Below, piece by piece: positions 23,471 to 32,224 of a stretch of DNA of 37,222 bases. Source of the DNA: Nitrospinota bacterium (GTDB lineage: Bacteria; Nitrospinota_A; UBA7883; JACRGQ01); assembly GCA_016217735.1 (NCBI GenBank), contig JACRGQ010000001.1:1-37222 (forward strand), in the 5' to 3' direction. Under the pieces are notes generated by a model. The model had not been told where the DNA came from and searched no databases. It saw only the letters and a program-made list of their open reading frames with translations. Each line of letters begins with the position of its first letter. Positions within the stretch are counted from its first letter, which is position 1. The position numbers and the translations under genes are program-made.

Positions 23471-24652
23471 ATGTTTCGGCTGACCGGACTGCTAAAAGCC
23501 GCCTACGGGGCGGATACCGCCGATAGCGCGCCGCCGGGGAACGGGAAACACCGCGCCGCCCCGGCCGGCGGGCCGGTGGTGATCTGGAATCTCACCCGGC
23601 GGTGCAACCTGGTCTGCGCCCACTGCTACGCATGGGCGACCGACGCCACGTACCGCACGGAGCTTTCCGGGCCGGATGCCTTGCGGGTGGTGGACGATCT
23701 GAAAGAGGCCGGCTGCCGCCAGTTGATATTTTCCGGCGGCGAGCCGCTGTTGCGTTCCGATATCTTTGATCTGGCCGCGCGGGCGAAAAAGGCCGGGATG
23801 CTCATCTCGCTTTCCACCAACGGCACGGTGATCACCGATGCCATAGCCGGCCGCATCCGCGATACCGGATTCGATTATGTGGGGGTGAGCCTCGACGGCG
23901 TCGGGGCCACGCACGACCGGTTCAGGGGGAAGGAAGGGGCGTTTGAAGAGTCGCTGGCGGGGCTGTTGCGCTGCAAGCGGCGGGGGCTCAAAACGGGGCT
24001 GCGCTTCACCATCACCACGGAAAACCTCCCGGAACTGCCGTTCCTTTTCCGGCTGGCGGAGGAACAGGGATTCCATAAAATTTATATTTCCCACCTCGTT
24101 TCGTCGGGGCGGGGACGGCTGAACATGGCGCTGGATCCCGACCTGACGGCGATGCGGGGCGTGATGGATTACATTTTCGAAAAGGGGCGGGAGTACGTCG
24201 AAAACGGAAACCCCGTCGAAATCGTCACCGGCAACAACGAGGCCGATGCCGCCTATTTTCTGCTGAAAATACGGGAAAGCCGCCCCGAACGGTTCGCCAA
24301 GCTGTTGTCGCGGCTGCGCCGGTGGGGGGGGAACAGTTCCGGCATCGGCATAGCCAATATCGATGCGCGCGGGAACGTCCACCCCGATCCGCTTCTGTCA
24401 TCCATCACGCTGGGCAATGTGCTGGAAAAGCCGTTCGGCGAAATATGGCGCGAAAGCGGCGATCCGGCGCTGGAACGGCTGCGCGAACGGCCCCGCCAAA
24501 TCGGGGGGCGTTGTGGAAGCTGCGTGTGGCTTGACGTCTGCAACGGCGGATCGCGCGCCCGCGCCGCCGGAGCGGGTAACATCTGGGGGGCCGATCCCGG
24601 CTGCTACCTGACCGAAGAGGAAATACATGCGGCTGAAATGGTTGCTTCTTAG
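23471..24652 (+). CDS. nirJ: NirJ, radical SAM heme d1 biosynthesis protein
   Basis: The start is the ATG one base after the nirN-like stop; an upstream extension in frame is inside that gene. The 393-residue protein has the radical SAM cluster motif C45-NLV-C49-AH-C52-Y, a GGEPLL motif and a C-terminal SPASM-like region with CGSCVWLDVCNGG and a final Cys in GADPGC. NirJ removes the two propionates of 12,18-didecarboxysiroheme and installs the oxo groups of heme d1 in the cytoplasm. Related AhbC/AhbD enzymes make heme from siroheme, but the surrounding nirS, nirN-like and nirF genes point to NirJ. Confidence 0.92.
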   Translation: MFRLTGLLKAAYGADTADSAPPGNGKHRAAPAGGPVVIWNLTRRCNLVCAHCYAWATDATYRTELSGPDALRVVDDLKEAGCRQLIFSGGEPLLRSDIFDLAARAKKAGMLISLSTNGTVITDAIAGRIRDTGFDYVGVSLDGVGATHDRFRGKEGAFEESLAGLLRCKRRGLKTGLRFTITTENLPELPFLFRLAEEQGFHKIYISHLVSSGRGRLNMALDPDLTAMRGVMDYIFEKGREYVENGNPVEIVTGNNEADAAYFLLKIRESRPERFAKLLSRLRRWGGNSSGIGIANIDARGNVHPDPLLSSITLGNVLEKPFGEIWRESGDPALERLRERPRQIGGRCGSCVWLDVCNGGSRARAAGAGNIWGADPGCYLTEEEIHAAEMVAS

Positions 24653-25790
24653 CCTGCTGCTTTTCACCGCATCGGCGGCGGATGCCGCCCAATGGGGCAC
24701 CGGCGCGCTCATGGTGGTGGTGGAGCGCGAAAAAGGGGCGGTGATGGTGCTGGACGCCGCCCAGAACCATAAGGTGCTGGGTGAAGTCGGCGGGCTGGGG
24801 GTATTGCATCATGCCTCAGCCGTCTTCTCGCGCGATGGCCGGTATGCGTACATGGTCAGCCGCGACGGCCTGCTGAGCAAAATAGATTTGCTGGGGCCGT
24901 CGCTGGCCGCGCAGGTGAAGGTGGGGGAAAGCTCGATAGGCCTCGCCGTCACCACCGACGGCAAGAATGTGGCGGTGAGCAACTACAAGCCGGGCAATAT
25001 CGTCATCGTCGACGACGCCAGCTTCAAAGTGGTGAAAAGCATAGAAGCGGACGCCTCGCGCACCGTCGGCCTCGTCGATGCCCCCGGAAACCTGCTGATT
25101 GTCGCGTTGATGGATGCCAACGAGATATGGATCATCGATGCGGGAAACCCCGATTTCCCCGTGGTGAAAAAGTACAGCGATGTCGGGGTGAAGCCGTACG
25201 ACGGCATGATCACATCGAACGGACGCTACTACATGGCCGGTTACTTCCATTCCGAATGGGTGTCGATCATCGATCTTTGGGATAGGGATAACGTTGTGAA
25301 GCTGCCGCTTCCCAAGCCTTCCTTCCGCATGGAGGAGGCCCCGCCGATATTGAAGCTTCCGCACCTGCGCGGCTGGACGATGAGCGACGGAAAACTGTTC
25401 ACCCCCATCGTGGGCGTTTCCGGCCTGGCGGTGATCGGCACGCGGGACTGGAAAGTCGAGAAAACGGTCGACCTCGCCGCCTATCCGGTTTTCACCGTGC
25501 TGCGCCCCGATGGCCGCCAGATGTGGGTGAACTACGCCATGGGGGAAAAGCACGACACGATGCAGGTGATCGACCTGAAGACGATGGGCGTGGTGAAAAC
25601 GCTGAAACCCGGCGCGAAGGTGTTTCACATGCAGTTCACCCCCAAAGGGAACGAGATATACGCCTCGGTGAACGGCGATGACAAAGTGGTGATATACAAC
25701 ACCGAAACCTTCGAGGTGGTGAAGACGATCCCCGTGCCGCAACCCTCCGGCATTTTCTGCAGCAACCGTTCCAGCCTCTTCGGCATGTAA
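24627..25790 (+). CDS. nirF: NirF, heme d1 biosynthesis protein
   Basis: This 387-residue protein has a signal peptide (1-20, ending ADA) and a d1-like beta-propeller without a cytochrome c domain, the NirF layout. The paired H61-H62 in LGVLHHASAVFSRDGRYAYMVSRDG matches the conserved NirF histidine needed for d1 maturation. It acts in the periplasm on a late d1 precursor, before NirN oxidation and insertion into NirS. Its start overlaps nirJ by 26 bp, so both are translated together. The end carries no lipoprotein box; tethering, if any, is by the uncleaved signal. Confidence 0.93.
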   Translation: MRLKWLLLSLLLFTASAADAAQWGTGALMVVVEREKGAVMVLDAAQNHKVLGEVGGLGVLHHASAVFSRDGRYAYMVSRDGLLSKIDLLGPSLAAQVKVGESSIGLAVTTDGKNVAVSNYKPGNIVIVDDASFKVVKSIEADASRTVGLVDAPGNLLIVALMDANEIWIIDAGNPDFPVVKKYSDVGVKPYDGMITSNGRYYMAGYFHSEWVSIIDLWDRDNVVKLPLPKPSFRMEEAPPILKLPHLRGWTMSDGKLFTPIVGVSGLAVIGTRDWKVEKTVDLAAYPVFTVLRPDGRQMWVNYAMGEKHDTMQVIDLKTMGVVKTLKPGAKVFHMQFTPKGNEIYASVNGDDKVVIYNTETFEVVKTIPVPQPSGIFCSNRSSLFGM

Positions 25791-25865
25791 TCCCCGGCGC
25801 TCCTTCTTTCCTGCCGCATTCGGGCAGGCACGGAAATTTTGTCGGCTGTTGCCCCCTCTCGGTAG

Positions 25866-25913
25866 CGGCGGCACTCTTGCCGCCGATTTGTTTAGGCGAC
25901 AAGAGTGTCGCCT
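25866..25913. repeat. Hairpin pair downstream of nirF (copy E)
   Basis: CGGCGGC-N6-GCCGCCG (25866-25885) and AGGCGACA-N4-TGTCGCCT (25894-25913) sit side by side, loosely bounded by GGGCAG (about 25822-25827) and CTGCCC (about 25914-25919). Neither has a T-run. They are built like the other multi-hairpin elements but lack the GGCCC core. Confidence 0.5.
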
Positions 25914-25928
25914 CTGCCCAAGACAAAT

Positions 25929-25963
25929 AAAAAACCCCCGGCGAACTGGGTTCGCCGGAGGTT
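25929..25963 (-). terminator. groEL terminator, possibly bidirectional
   Basis: A stem CCGGCGAAC (25938-25946) / GTTCGCCGG (25950-25958), extended outward past one mismatch, has a 3-base loop. On the minus strand it is followed by TTTTTTATTT, so it ends the groESL transcript 33 bp past the groEL stop. Confidence 0.85.
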
Positions 25964-25995
25964 GGTGATACGGGTCTAAAGCGCCGGGCGGAAGC

Positions 25996-27651
25996 TTAGT
26001 ACATTCCTTCCATGCCGCCCATGCCACCCATACCGCCCATGCCGCCACCGCCGGGCATACCGGCTTCCTTCTTCTCCTCGATCTCGGCGATGAGGACTTC
26101 GGTGGTGAGCATCAGGCCGGCGATGGACGCGGCGTTCTGCAATGCCGAGCGGGTGACTTTGGTCGGATCGATGATACCGGCCTTCACCATGTCGACGTAC
26201 TTCTCGGCGCCGGCGTCAAAGCCCATGTCGCCCGTTTCGTTCTTCACGCGTTCCACGACGACCGAGCCTTCAAGGCCGGCGTTCTGCGCGATCTGGCGGA
26301 GCGGCTCTTCCAGCGCGCGGCGGACGATGTCCACGCCAAACGCCTGGTCTTTGTTGTCCGTTTCGATCTTCTTGAGCACGTCGATGCAGCGGATGAGGGC
26401 CACGCCGCCGCCGGCGACGATCCCTTCTTCCACCGCGGCGCGGGTGGCGTGCAGCGCGTCTTCAACGCGGGCCTTCTTTTCCTTCATTTCCATTTCGGTC
26501 GCCGCGCCGACGTTGATCACCGCCACGCCGCCGACGAGCTTCGCCAGGCGTTCCTGCAGCTTCTCTTTGTCGTAGTCCGAGGTGGTTTCTTCGATCTGCG
26601 CGCGGATCTGCTTCACGCGGGCTTCGATCTCCTTGGCGGAGCCTTTGCCTTCGACGATGGTGGTGTTTTCCTTGTCCACCACCACGCGCTTGGCGGTGCC
26701 GAGGTCGGCAAGCTCGACGTTCTCAAGCTTCACGCCGATGTCTTCGGAGATCACGTTGCCGCCGGTGAGGATGGCGATGTCTTTCAGCATCTCCTTGCGG
26801 CGGTCGCCGAAGCCGGGGGCCTTCACGGCCACCGCCTGCAGGGTGCCGCGCAGCTTGTTCACCACGAGGGTGGCCAGCGCCTCGCCTTCCACTTCTTCGG
26901 CGATGATGACGAACGGGCGGCCCTGGCGCGCGATCTTCTCGAGAAGCGGCAGCAGGTCCTTCATGTTGGTGATCTTTTTTTCATTGATGAGGATCAGCGG
27001 GTTTTCCATCACGCAGGTCATCCGTTCGGCGTTGGTGACCATGTAGGGGGAGAGGTAGCCGCGGTCGAACTGCATCCCTTCGACGACTTCGAGGGAGGTG
27101 TCCATGCTCTTGGCTTCTTCCACGGTGATGACGCCGTCCTTGCCGACCTTCTCCATCGCTTCCGCGATGAGGTTGCCGATGGTCTCGTCGGCGTTGGCCG
27201 AGATGGTGCCAACTTGCGCGATTTCCTTCTTGTTGTTGGTCGGCTTGCTCATCTTTTTGAGCTTCGTCACGACCGCTTCCACGGACTTGTCGATGCCGCG
27301 TTTCACGTCCATCGGGTTGGCGCCGGCGGCGACGACCTTGATGCCTTCGCGGTAGATGGACTGCGCCAGAACGGTGGCGGTGGTGGTGCCGTCGCCCGCC
27401 ACGTCGGAGGTCTTGCTCGCCACTTCGTTGAGCATCTGGGCGCCCATGTTTTCAAACGGGTCTTTCAGCTCGATTTCTTTCGCCACGGAGACGCCGTCCT
27501 TGGTGATGACCGGCGCGCCGAATTTTTTGTCGAGAATGACGTTGCGGCCTTTCGGGCCGAGGGTCGCCTTCACGGCGTTGGCGAGGGTGTCGACCCCTTT
27601 GAGTATCTTCGCGCGCGCCGCTTCATGGAACAACAGTTGTTTCGGTGCCAT
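25996..27651 (-). CDS. groL: GroEL chaperonin, 60 kDa subunit
   Basis: This 551-residue protein is a complete, canonical GroEL. It has the N-terminal [19 protein letters not shown], the ATP-binding [12 protein letters not shown], the apical domain with [20 protein letters not shown], the equatorial [13 protein letters not shown] motif and the Gly-Met-rich tail ending [10 protein letters not shown]. Fourteen subunits form the double-ring folding chamber with the GroES lid. It follows groES by 37 bp and shares the CIRCE-controlled promoter. Only one copy is seen in this window. Confidence 0.98.
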   Translation of the reverse strand: MAPKQLLFHEAARAKILKGVDTLANAVKATLGPKGRNVILDKKFGAPVITKDGVSVAKEIELKDPFENMGAQMLNEVASKTSDVAGDGTTTATVLAQSIYREGIKVVAAGANPMDVKRGIDKSVEAVVTKLKKMSKPTNNKKEIAQVGTISANADETIGNLIAEAMEKVGKDGVITVEEAKSMDTSLEVVEGMQFDRGYLSPYMVTNAERMTCVMENPLILINEKKITNMKDLLPLLEKIARQGRPFVIIAEEVEGEALATLVVNKLRGTLQAVAVKAPGFGDRRKEMLKDIAILTGGNVISEDIGVKLENVELADLGTAKRVVVDKENTTIVEGKGSAKEIEARVKQIRAQIEETTSDYDKEKLQERLAKLVGGVAVINVGAATEMEMKEKKARVEDALHATRAAVEEGIVAGGGVALIRCIDVLKKIETDNKDQAFGVDIVRRALEEPLRQIAQNAGLEGSVVVERVKNETGDMGFDAGAEKYVDMVKAGIIDPTKVTRSALQNAASIAGLMLTTEVLIAEIEEKKEAGMPGGGGMGGMGGMGGMEGMY

Positions 27652-27688
27652 CTATTAAGCTCTCCTTATCGGTGGGATGGTTGTTGGG

Positions 27689-27982
27689 TTATTCGATGAT
27701 GCCGAGGATGTCATCCTCGCGCATCAGGAGAAATTCCTCGCCGTTCAGCTTGATCTCGGTGCCGGCGTATTTGCCGTAGATTACCTTGTCGCCCTTTTTC
27801 ACGTTCATGGTGATCTTGTTTCCCTTGTCGTCGGTGCGGCCGGGGCCGACGGCGATAACCTCACCTTCCTGCGGGCGTTCTTTTGCGCTGTCGGGGATGA
27901 TTATCGCCCCCTTCTTCGTTTCTTTTTCTTCCATCGGGCGGACAATCACGCGGTCGGCCAGAGGTTTAATTTTCACTGCCAT
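27689..27982 (-). CDS. groS: GroES co-chaperonin
   Basis: This 97-residue protein carries the full GroES signature: [13 protein letters not shown] at the start, the mobile loop around [22 protein letters not shown], then [31 protein letters not shown]. It forms the heptameric lid of GroEL. GGAGGT lies six bases before the ATG. The heat-shock operator CIRCE sits about 140 bp upstream. Confidence 0.98.
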   Translation of the reverse strand: MAVKIKPLADRVIVRPMEEKETKKGAIIIPDSAKERPQEGEVIAVGPGRTDDKGNKITMNVKKGDKVIYGKYAGTEIKLNGEEFLLMREDDILGIIE

Positions 27983-28304
27983 TCAGAGACCTCCAAAAAA
28001 AAGTTTTATATCTTCGGGAAGGGTTTTTCCCTCCCGTATTCCTTGCGCAAAAAATGTTTGCCACCGGCCACAAAGCCGATGATTGAAATAACGCATTGCA
28101 AATCAATAACCTATCACAGCCACTTAGCACTCCTCCCGTTCGATTGCTAACACCATATATAATCCATCCCATAAAAAGCAAGCTCCAACACGGGGAAAAA
28201 AGTATCCGGGTAAACCGCTCCCCCGCTTTTGGAGGGAAATCGGCTTATTTAACAAAGCGTTAAAGCAATCTTTTAAATCTGCCGATAAAATAATCTGGTA
28301 AAAT
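27983..28304. other. Divergent region between groES and the sugar transferase gene
   Basis: About 320 bp hold the groES leader, CIRCE (28124-28150) and an AT-rich stretch before the sugar transferase start. TAAAAT at 28286-28291 may be a -10 for the rightward gene, without a convincing -35. No gene was seen. Confidence 0.5.
28124..28150 (-). promoter_or_regulatory. CIRCE operator (HrcA binding site) for groESL
   Basis: TTAGCACTC (28124-28132), exactly nine bases, then GATTGCTAA (28142-28150) matches the CIRCE consensus TTAGCACTC-N9-GAGTGCTAA with one arm mismatch. On the minus strand it lies just after an AT-rich TATATA (about 28155-28160) that probably serves as -10. HrcA repression of groESL is implied; hrcA is not in this window. 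Confidence 0.9.
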
Positions 28305-29765
28305 ATGCAACCAATGACGAAGAAATATGAGCAGGCGATACGGGAGTTCGTGCGCCTTGCGGACGTCCTGATCATTTTCATCGCTTTCTACTGCGCCTAT
28401 TATGTGCGCAACACCGCATGGTTTACCGACAGCATGAATTGGCTGTTTGCCGGCATGTTGCCGATGCCGCTCCGGTACGACTTCCATGTGGAGAATTTTG
28501 AAAAGCTCCTCTGGCTCATCGTGCCGCTCTGGCTTTTTCTCCTGTCATATTTCAAGGCGTACGACTTTGAACGGACCGGCACCTTTTACAGCGCCATAAA
28601 ATCCATCTTGAAGGCGCATGTGGCGGGGGGGCTGGCGATCGCCAGCTACATATTCTTCACCAGCCAGCTTGATTACCGCCGCACCTTTTTCATCCTGTTC
28701 ATCATCTTCAGCGGCGCGCTGGCGCTGTCGCTGCGCTTCGTGGTGCAGTTCGGCCTGCGGTCCATGCGGATGCGGGGGCGCAACCGCTACCGCGCCGCCA
28801 TCATCGGCAACGGCGAGAAGGCGTTGCGCGCGCTGGTGGAACTCACGCGGCACCAATACTGGGGTTTCGTCATCGATGGCATCATCACCGAAGATCCGGT
28901 GAGTGAGGGAAAATTGCTGGGCATGAAGGTGCTTGGCTCATTGGCCGACGTGGAAAAAATCCTGCGCAAAACGCCGGTGGACGACGTCTTCGTGGCGATG
29001 GACGAAGGGAAATATGTGGAACTCAAGCAGATACTGCGTGTCTGCGAAAACATCGGCATCACCGTGCATCTGGTGCCGGATAAGTACGACCTCGAGATCG
29101 CCAAATCGAGCGTCGGCAGCATGGGGGATATGGAGTTCGTCACCTTCTTCACCCTGCAGGACAACCCGGCCCAGCGCTTCGCCAAGCGCGCGCTGGATAT
29201 TGCCATATCGCTTACGCTGCTGCCGCTGGTGGCGGCGGTCTACGTTATCGCCGGCATTGCCATCAAGCTTGATTCGCCCGGCCCGGTGATTTACCAGTCC
29301 ATGCGGCTCACCCGCAACCGCCGCCCGTTCGTGTTCTACAAGCTCCGCACGATGGCGCGGGGGGCCGAGGAAAAGTTCGAGATGGTTTCGCAGCGCAACA
29401 CCCTGCATGGGCCGATTGTGAAGATAAAGGACGATCCGCGCGTTACCCGCGTCGGGCGCTTCCTCCGCAAATGGAGCATCGACGAGTTGCCGCAGATCGT
29501 CAACGTGCTCATGGGGGACATGAGCCTGGTCGGTCCCCGCCCGCCGCTGCCGGAAGAGGTGGATCTCTACTCCCTGCCGCAACTGCGCAAGCTCTCCATG
29601 CCGCAGGGGATCACCGGCCTGTGGCAGGTCTCGGGGCGCGACGACATCGTCCGCTTCGAGGACCGGCTGAAGATGGACTTGCAGTATATCGACCACTGGT
29701 CGCTCTGGCTCGACTTCAAAATCCTCTTCAAGACCGTTTTTATTCTCTTTCGCGGCGCGCTATAG
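28305..29765 (+). CDS. Undecaprenyl-phosphate sugar phosphotransferase (polyprenyl glycosylphosphotransferase)
   Basis: This 486-residue protein has four or five N-terminal helices (about 15-150), a nucleotide-binding-like domain (about 160-275) and one further helix (about 300-322) before the bacterial sugar transferase domain. The latter shows KRALDIAIS, SPGPVIYQSMRLTRNRRPFVFYKLRTM, the acidic DDPRVTRVGRFLRKWSIDELPQ, MGDMSLVGPRPPLP and GITGLWQVSGR. It moves a sugar phosphate (WbaP-like glucose or galactose type) onto undecaprenyl phosphate, the first step of an exopolysaccharide or O-antigen unit. No other polysaccharide genes adjoin. No clear Shine-Dalgarno precedes either ATG (28305 or 28314). 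Confidence 0.92.
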   Translation: MQPMTKKYEQAIREFVRLADVLIIFIAFYCAYYVRNTAWFTDSMNWLFAGMLPMPLRYDFHVENFEKLLWLIVPLWLFLLSYFKAYDFERTGTFYSAIKSILKAHVAGGLAIASYIFFTSQLDYRRTFFILFIIFSGALALSLRFVVQFGLRSMRMRGRNRYRAAIIGNGEKALRALVELTRHQYWGFVIDGIITEDPVSEGKLLGMKVLGSLADVEKILRKTPVDDVFVAMDEGKYVELKQILRVCENIGITVHLVPDKYDLEIAKSSVGSMGDMEFVTFFTLQDNPAQRFAKRALDIAISLTLLPLVAAVYVIAGIAIKLDSPGPVIYQSMRLTRNRRPFVFYKLRTMARGAEEKFEMVSQRNTLHGPIVKIKDDPRVTRVGRFLRKWSIDELPQIVNVLMGDMSLVGPRPPLPEEVDLYSLPQLRKLSMPQGITGLWQVSGRDDIVRFEDRLKMDLQYIDHWSLWLDFKILFKTVFILFRGAL

Positions 29766-29772
29766 CTCTTCC

Positions 29773-29923
29773 CTTGGCAGGTTACACATTCGTGTGTGAC
29801 ATTGCCCCGGAGGGGCTAACCACCCTCGGCCCGCCGGGCCGATGTATCCAATATGGCCTATAGGCCACATCCGGCGCGGATTGAAGAATAGTTCCGCGCC
29901 TCCCGAATTGGGTACCTGCCAAG
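29773..29923. repeat. 151-bp multi-hairpin element with terminal inverted repeats (copy A)
   Basis: Perfect 10-bp ends CTTGGCAGGT (29773-29782) and ACCTGCCAAG (29914-29923) enclose five hairpins in a row: ACACA-TTCG-TGTGT (29784-29797), GCCCC-GGA-GGGGC (29804-29816), GGCCC-GCC-GGGCC (29828-29840), TGGCC-TATA-GGCCA (29854-29867) and GGCGCGGA-N12-TCCGCGCC (29873-29900). It carries no coding frame. The 29828-29900 part aligns with 37000-37066. It is a MITE-like or BIME-like element or a structured RNA between the sugar transferase and phosphoesterase genes. Confidence 0.65.
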
Positions 29924-29961
29924 AATGTGCATTTCATTCCCCAACGCGCTAAAATTTCCCC

Positions 29962-31044
29962 ATGACCGGCTTGCGTTTCCTGTTGTTCTTCATCGCCTTC
30001 ACTTCCGTGCTTTTCGGCATGCACCTCTTCGTTTACCTCCGCGTGGCGCAGGGGCTGGCGCTTGGGCCGCGCGAGGCGTCGCTGCTGAAGTGGCTGCTGC
30101 TCATCGGCGGCCTTTCGTTCTACGCCGGGATGTTTTACCGCCGGTGGCCCGAGCTGTATCAACTGCTCTACGTCGGACAGATATGGATGGGTTTCATTTC
30201 CATTGCTTTCGCCTTTCTCGTGGTGAAGCTGGGGTTCGACACCGCGCTCCCCGCCCACACCAGGGGGATAACGCTCATCACCCTGCTGTCGATCGCGTTT
30301 GCCACCGGTTACTCGTTATGGAACGCGCATGGCCAGCCGCGCCTGAAAGAGGTGCGCGTGGATGGCGTCAAGGGCGCGCCGCCGGGTTTTACCATCGTGC
30401 AGATATCGGATCTGCATCTCTGGCGGCTCGGCAACGTGGAGTGGCTGGAGGGGGTGTCGGCGGCGGCCAACGCGCAAAATCCCGATATCATCGTGATAAC
30501 CGGCGATGTGATGGACGACACCGCCGAGGCGCTGAAAGAGTATCTGCCGCCGCTGCAAAAACTGAAGGCGAAGTACGGCGTCTACGCCGTGGCGGGGAAC
30601 CACGACCACTACGCCGGCCTGCAAAACTTTTACGATCTGATGGCGGCGGCGGGCATCCATGTGCTGCGTAACCAAAAGGCCGATATCGGCGGCGTGATCG
30701 AGCTGTTGGGCGTGGACGACGAAGACCTGGACCTGATGCGCGGGTTCGATGCGTTTTTGAAAGAGCGGATAACGCCGGGGGGCAAGCCGGTGATCGTGCT
30801 GAAACACCGTCCCACGGAATACGGGCATGTGGAAAAGGCGGGGGCGGCGCTGATGCTGGCGGGGCACAGCCACGCGGGGCAGATACCGCCGCTTGACCTG
30901 ATTGTCGCCCTCTACTACCGGCACCCGTATGGACTGTACAAGGAAAACGGGACGTGGTTCTACACCACCTGCGGCACCGGCACCTGGGGCCCCCCCATGC
31001 GCCTCTTCTCCCGTTCGGAAATCGTGAAGCTCACTTTGCGGTAA
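29962..31044 (+). CDS. Membrane-anchored calcineurin-like metallophosphoesterase
   Basis: This 360-residue protein has about four N-terminal helices (5-28, 40-58, 70-92 and 102-120) and a C-terminal phosphoesterase domain with all metal motifs: D150-x-H152 in QISDLHLW, GD (181-182), GNHD (212-215), LKHRP and GHSHAGQIPP. The arrangement matches the YkuE-like class. Substrates of that class are phospholipid headgroups or nucleotides such as UDP-diacylglucosamine, but specificity is not readable here. No Shine-Dalgarno is obvious. It converges with the Mrr-like gene. Confidence 0.88.
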   Translation: MTGLRFLLFFIAFTSVLFGMHLFVYLRVAQGLALGPREASLLKWLLLIGGLSFYAGMFYRRWPELYQLLYVGQIWMGFISIAFAFLVVKLGFDTALPAHTRGITLITLLSIAFATGYSLWNAHGQPRLKEVRVDGVKGAPPGFTIVQISDLHLWRLGNVEWLEGVSAAANAQNPDIIVITGDVMDDTAEALKEYLPPLQKLKAKYGVYAVAGNHDHYAGLQNFYDLMAAAGIHVLRNQKADIGGVIELLGVDDEDLDLMRGFDAFLKERITPGGKPVIVLKHRPTEYGHVEKAGAALMLAGHSHAGQIPPLDLIVALYYRHPYGLYKENGTWFYTTCGTGTWGPPMRLFSRSEIVKLTLR

Positions 31045-31051
31045 GCAAGGC

Positions 31052-31072
31052 GAAAATCAATCATCGATTTTC
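31052..31072. terminator. Hairpin at convergent stop codons (phosphoesterase / Mrr-like)
   Basis: GAAAATC (31052-31058) / GATTTTC (31066-31072) with a 7-base loop contains the stop codon of the minus-strand nuclease gene and lies 8 bp past the phosphoesterase stop. T-rich arms on either strand could support bidirectional termination. Confidence 0.5.
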
Positions 31073-31971
31073 CGAAAGGATAATTGACCTTTCAAAATTT
31101 CACCATCTCTTATAATTGGCCGCATCAATGCCCGAACATGGGTTTTAGCCTGATGCGGTAAGTGTTCCCCATCTTTTAATAAAAGCATCTCTTCTTTTTT
31201 CATTGAGGCTAGGTCAGCCTCTGACAATAAAACTTGAGTAACGCCGGTCAACTCATTTTTTATTGCTTTGGTGTTGGGCAAATTGTCAACATAACCAAAA
31301 TAATACGTCCTCTTCAAGACAACATTTATTTTTAAATCTTTTATTTCGCGCTTAATATCATTCTGCAAAACAACAAAAGGATCCTCATAATTCGGATTAT
31401 AAGATTGCTCTTCTTGATCAAATTGAATTGCGCCTTGGTTCCAATCTCGTGCAAATCTATCCCGTAAATCCTCACCTGAAACAATTAAAGCTTTCCCCTG
31501 CGGAACGGGTATGTCCTTTTCAAGGTAGACGGTGTAGCTCACATTTAAAGATGGAAGAATCTCTTCCAGTATCAAAGGAACCTGAAGTAGAAGCTTCCAA
31601 TTTTTTGAATGTGCATCATGAATCATGCAGGGGTCTATTCCCCGATATTTGGCATAGTTTTTTGCGCTTTTTGAAAATCCAGAATTTGAGATCATCACCC
31701 CTCGGTGAGCCCCTACGTCCTGCATCATCGCGTAAAATGCACCAACTTGGTTAATATCCACCTTTGATTTTTGATTTTTACATTCGACAGCTATGAATAT
31801 TTCATGTCCCGAAACATTGCCGATAATTGAGACATCAATCTGTCGACTCGTTTTGCTTAGTCTTCCTATTAGGCGATGGTTATGGGTTACTTTACATTGT
31901 GGCGACAAGAGTTCATAAATTCTTGCCGTAATCATCTCATATTCTTGGGCATCAACTTTGTATTGTTTCAT
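31057..31971 (-). CDS. Mrr-like PD-(D/E)xK restriction endonuclease
   Basis: From the ATG at 31971 the protein is 304 residues; a TTG start at 31989 is possible. The nuclease core is near the N-terminus: RQID with D46, then VECKN with E63-C-K65, followed by DINQVGAFYAMMQDVGAHRGVMISNSGF, the helix and strand typical of Mrr-type enzymes. The C-terminal 200 residues have no recognised DNA-binding domain. The gene is notably AT-rich and stands alone, without a methyltransferase or specificity subunit, so a modification-dependent (type IV) or other defence role is plausible but unproven. It is flanked by repeat elements on its 5' side. Confidence 0.8.
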   Translation of the reverse strand: MKQYKVDAQEYEMITARIYELLSPQCKVTHNHRLIGRLSKTSRQIDVSIIGNVSGHEIFIAVECKNQKSKVDINQVGAFYAMMQDVGAHRGVMISNSGFSKSAKNYAKYRGIDPCMIHDAHSKNWKLLLQVPLILEEILPSLNVSYTVYLEKDIPVPQGKALIVSGEDLRDRFARDWNQGAIQFDQEEQSYNPNYEDPFVVLQNDIKREIKDLKINVVLKRTYYFGYVDNLPNTKAIKNELTGVTQVLLSEADLASMKKEEMLLLKDGEHLPHQAKTHVRALMRPIIRDGEILKGQLSFRKIDD

Positions 31972-32115
31972 CAACCAAACCCATCGCAAATAAATATTTT
32001 CGCAAAATCATGTATCGATCATAGCTTGTCTAGCAGTAATAATCACCCCGCAATTACGTAGGCGATGTGGCGGGAACGAGGGGGTTGGCGCAATAGCGGC
32101 AGACCTCTCTTTGTC

Positions 32116-32134
32116 ATGCCGGGCTTGACCCGGC
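32116..32134. repeat. REP-like palindrome, second copy
   Basis: TGCCGGG-CTTGA-CCCGGCA is followed by CCCAGAAATAATATCAAAGC. The preceding TCA and following CCCAGAAA match the copy at 2698-2717, and the right-hand 30 bases match the sequence near 36914-36942. Confidence 0.55.
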
Positions 32135-32163
32135 ACCCAGAAATAATATCAAAGCTTCCATTC

Positions 32164-32224
32164 GGCCCACAGGGCCGATGTACACAATAAATTGTGTGCC
32201 CGCCTTAAGAGGAAAGGCGCGGGC
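32164..32224. repeat. Multi-hairpin element, copy C
   Basis: GGCCC-ACA-GGGCC (32164-32176) is followed by GATGTA, ACACAAT-AA-ATTGTGT (32082 plus 100, that is 32182-32197) and a stem with GCCTT/AAGGC inside GCCC/GGGC (32198-32224). The last base touches the HD-GYP stop codon, so the element forms that gene's 3' end. The GGCCC-N3-GGGCCGATGTA core is shared with the 29828 copy. Confidence 0.55.

Noticed and set aside
26449-27699. 416-codon open frame antisense to groEL
   Set aside because: It is a codon-bias shadow; the product is His/Phe/Asp-rich without any domain, while GroEL is unmistakable on the other strand.
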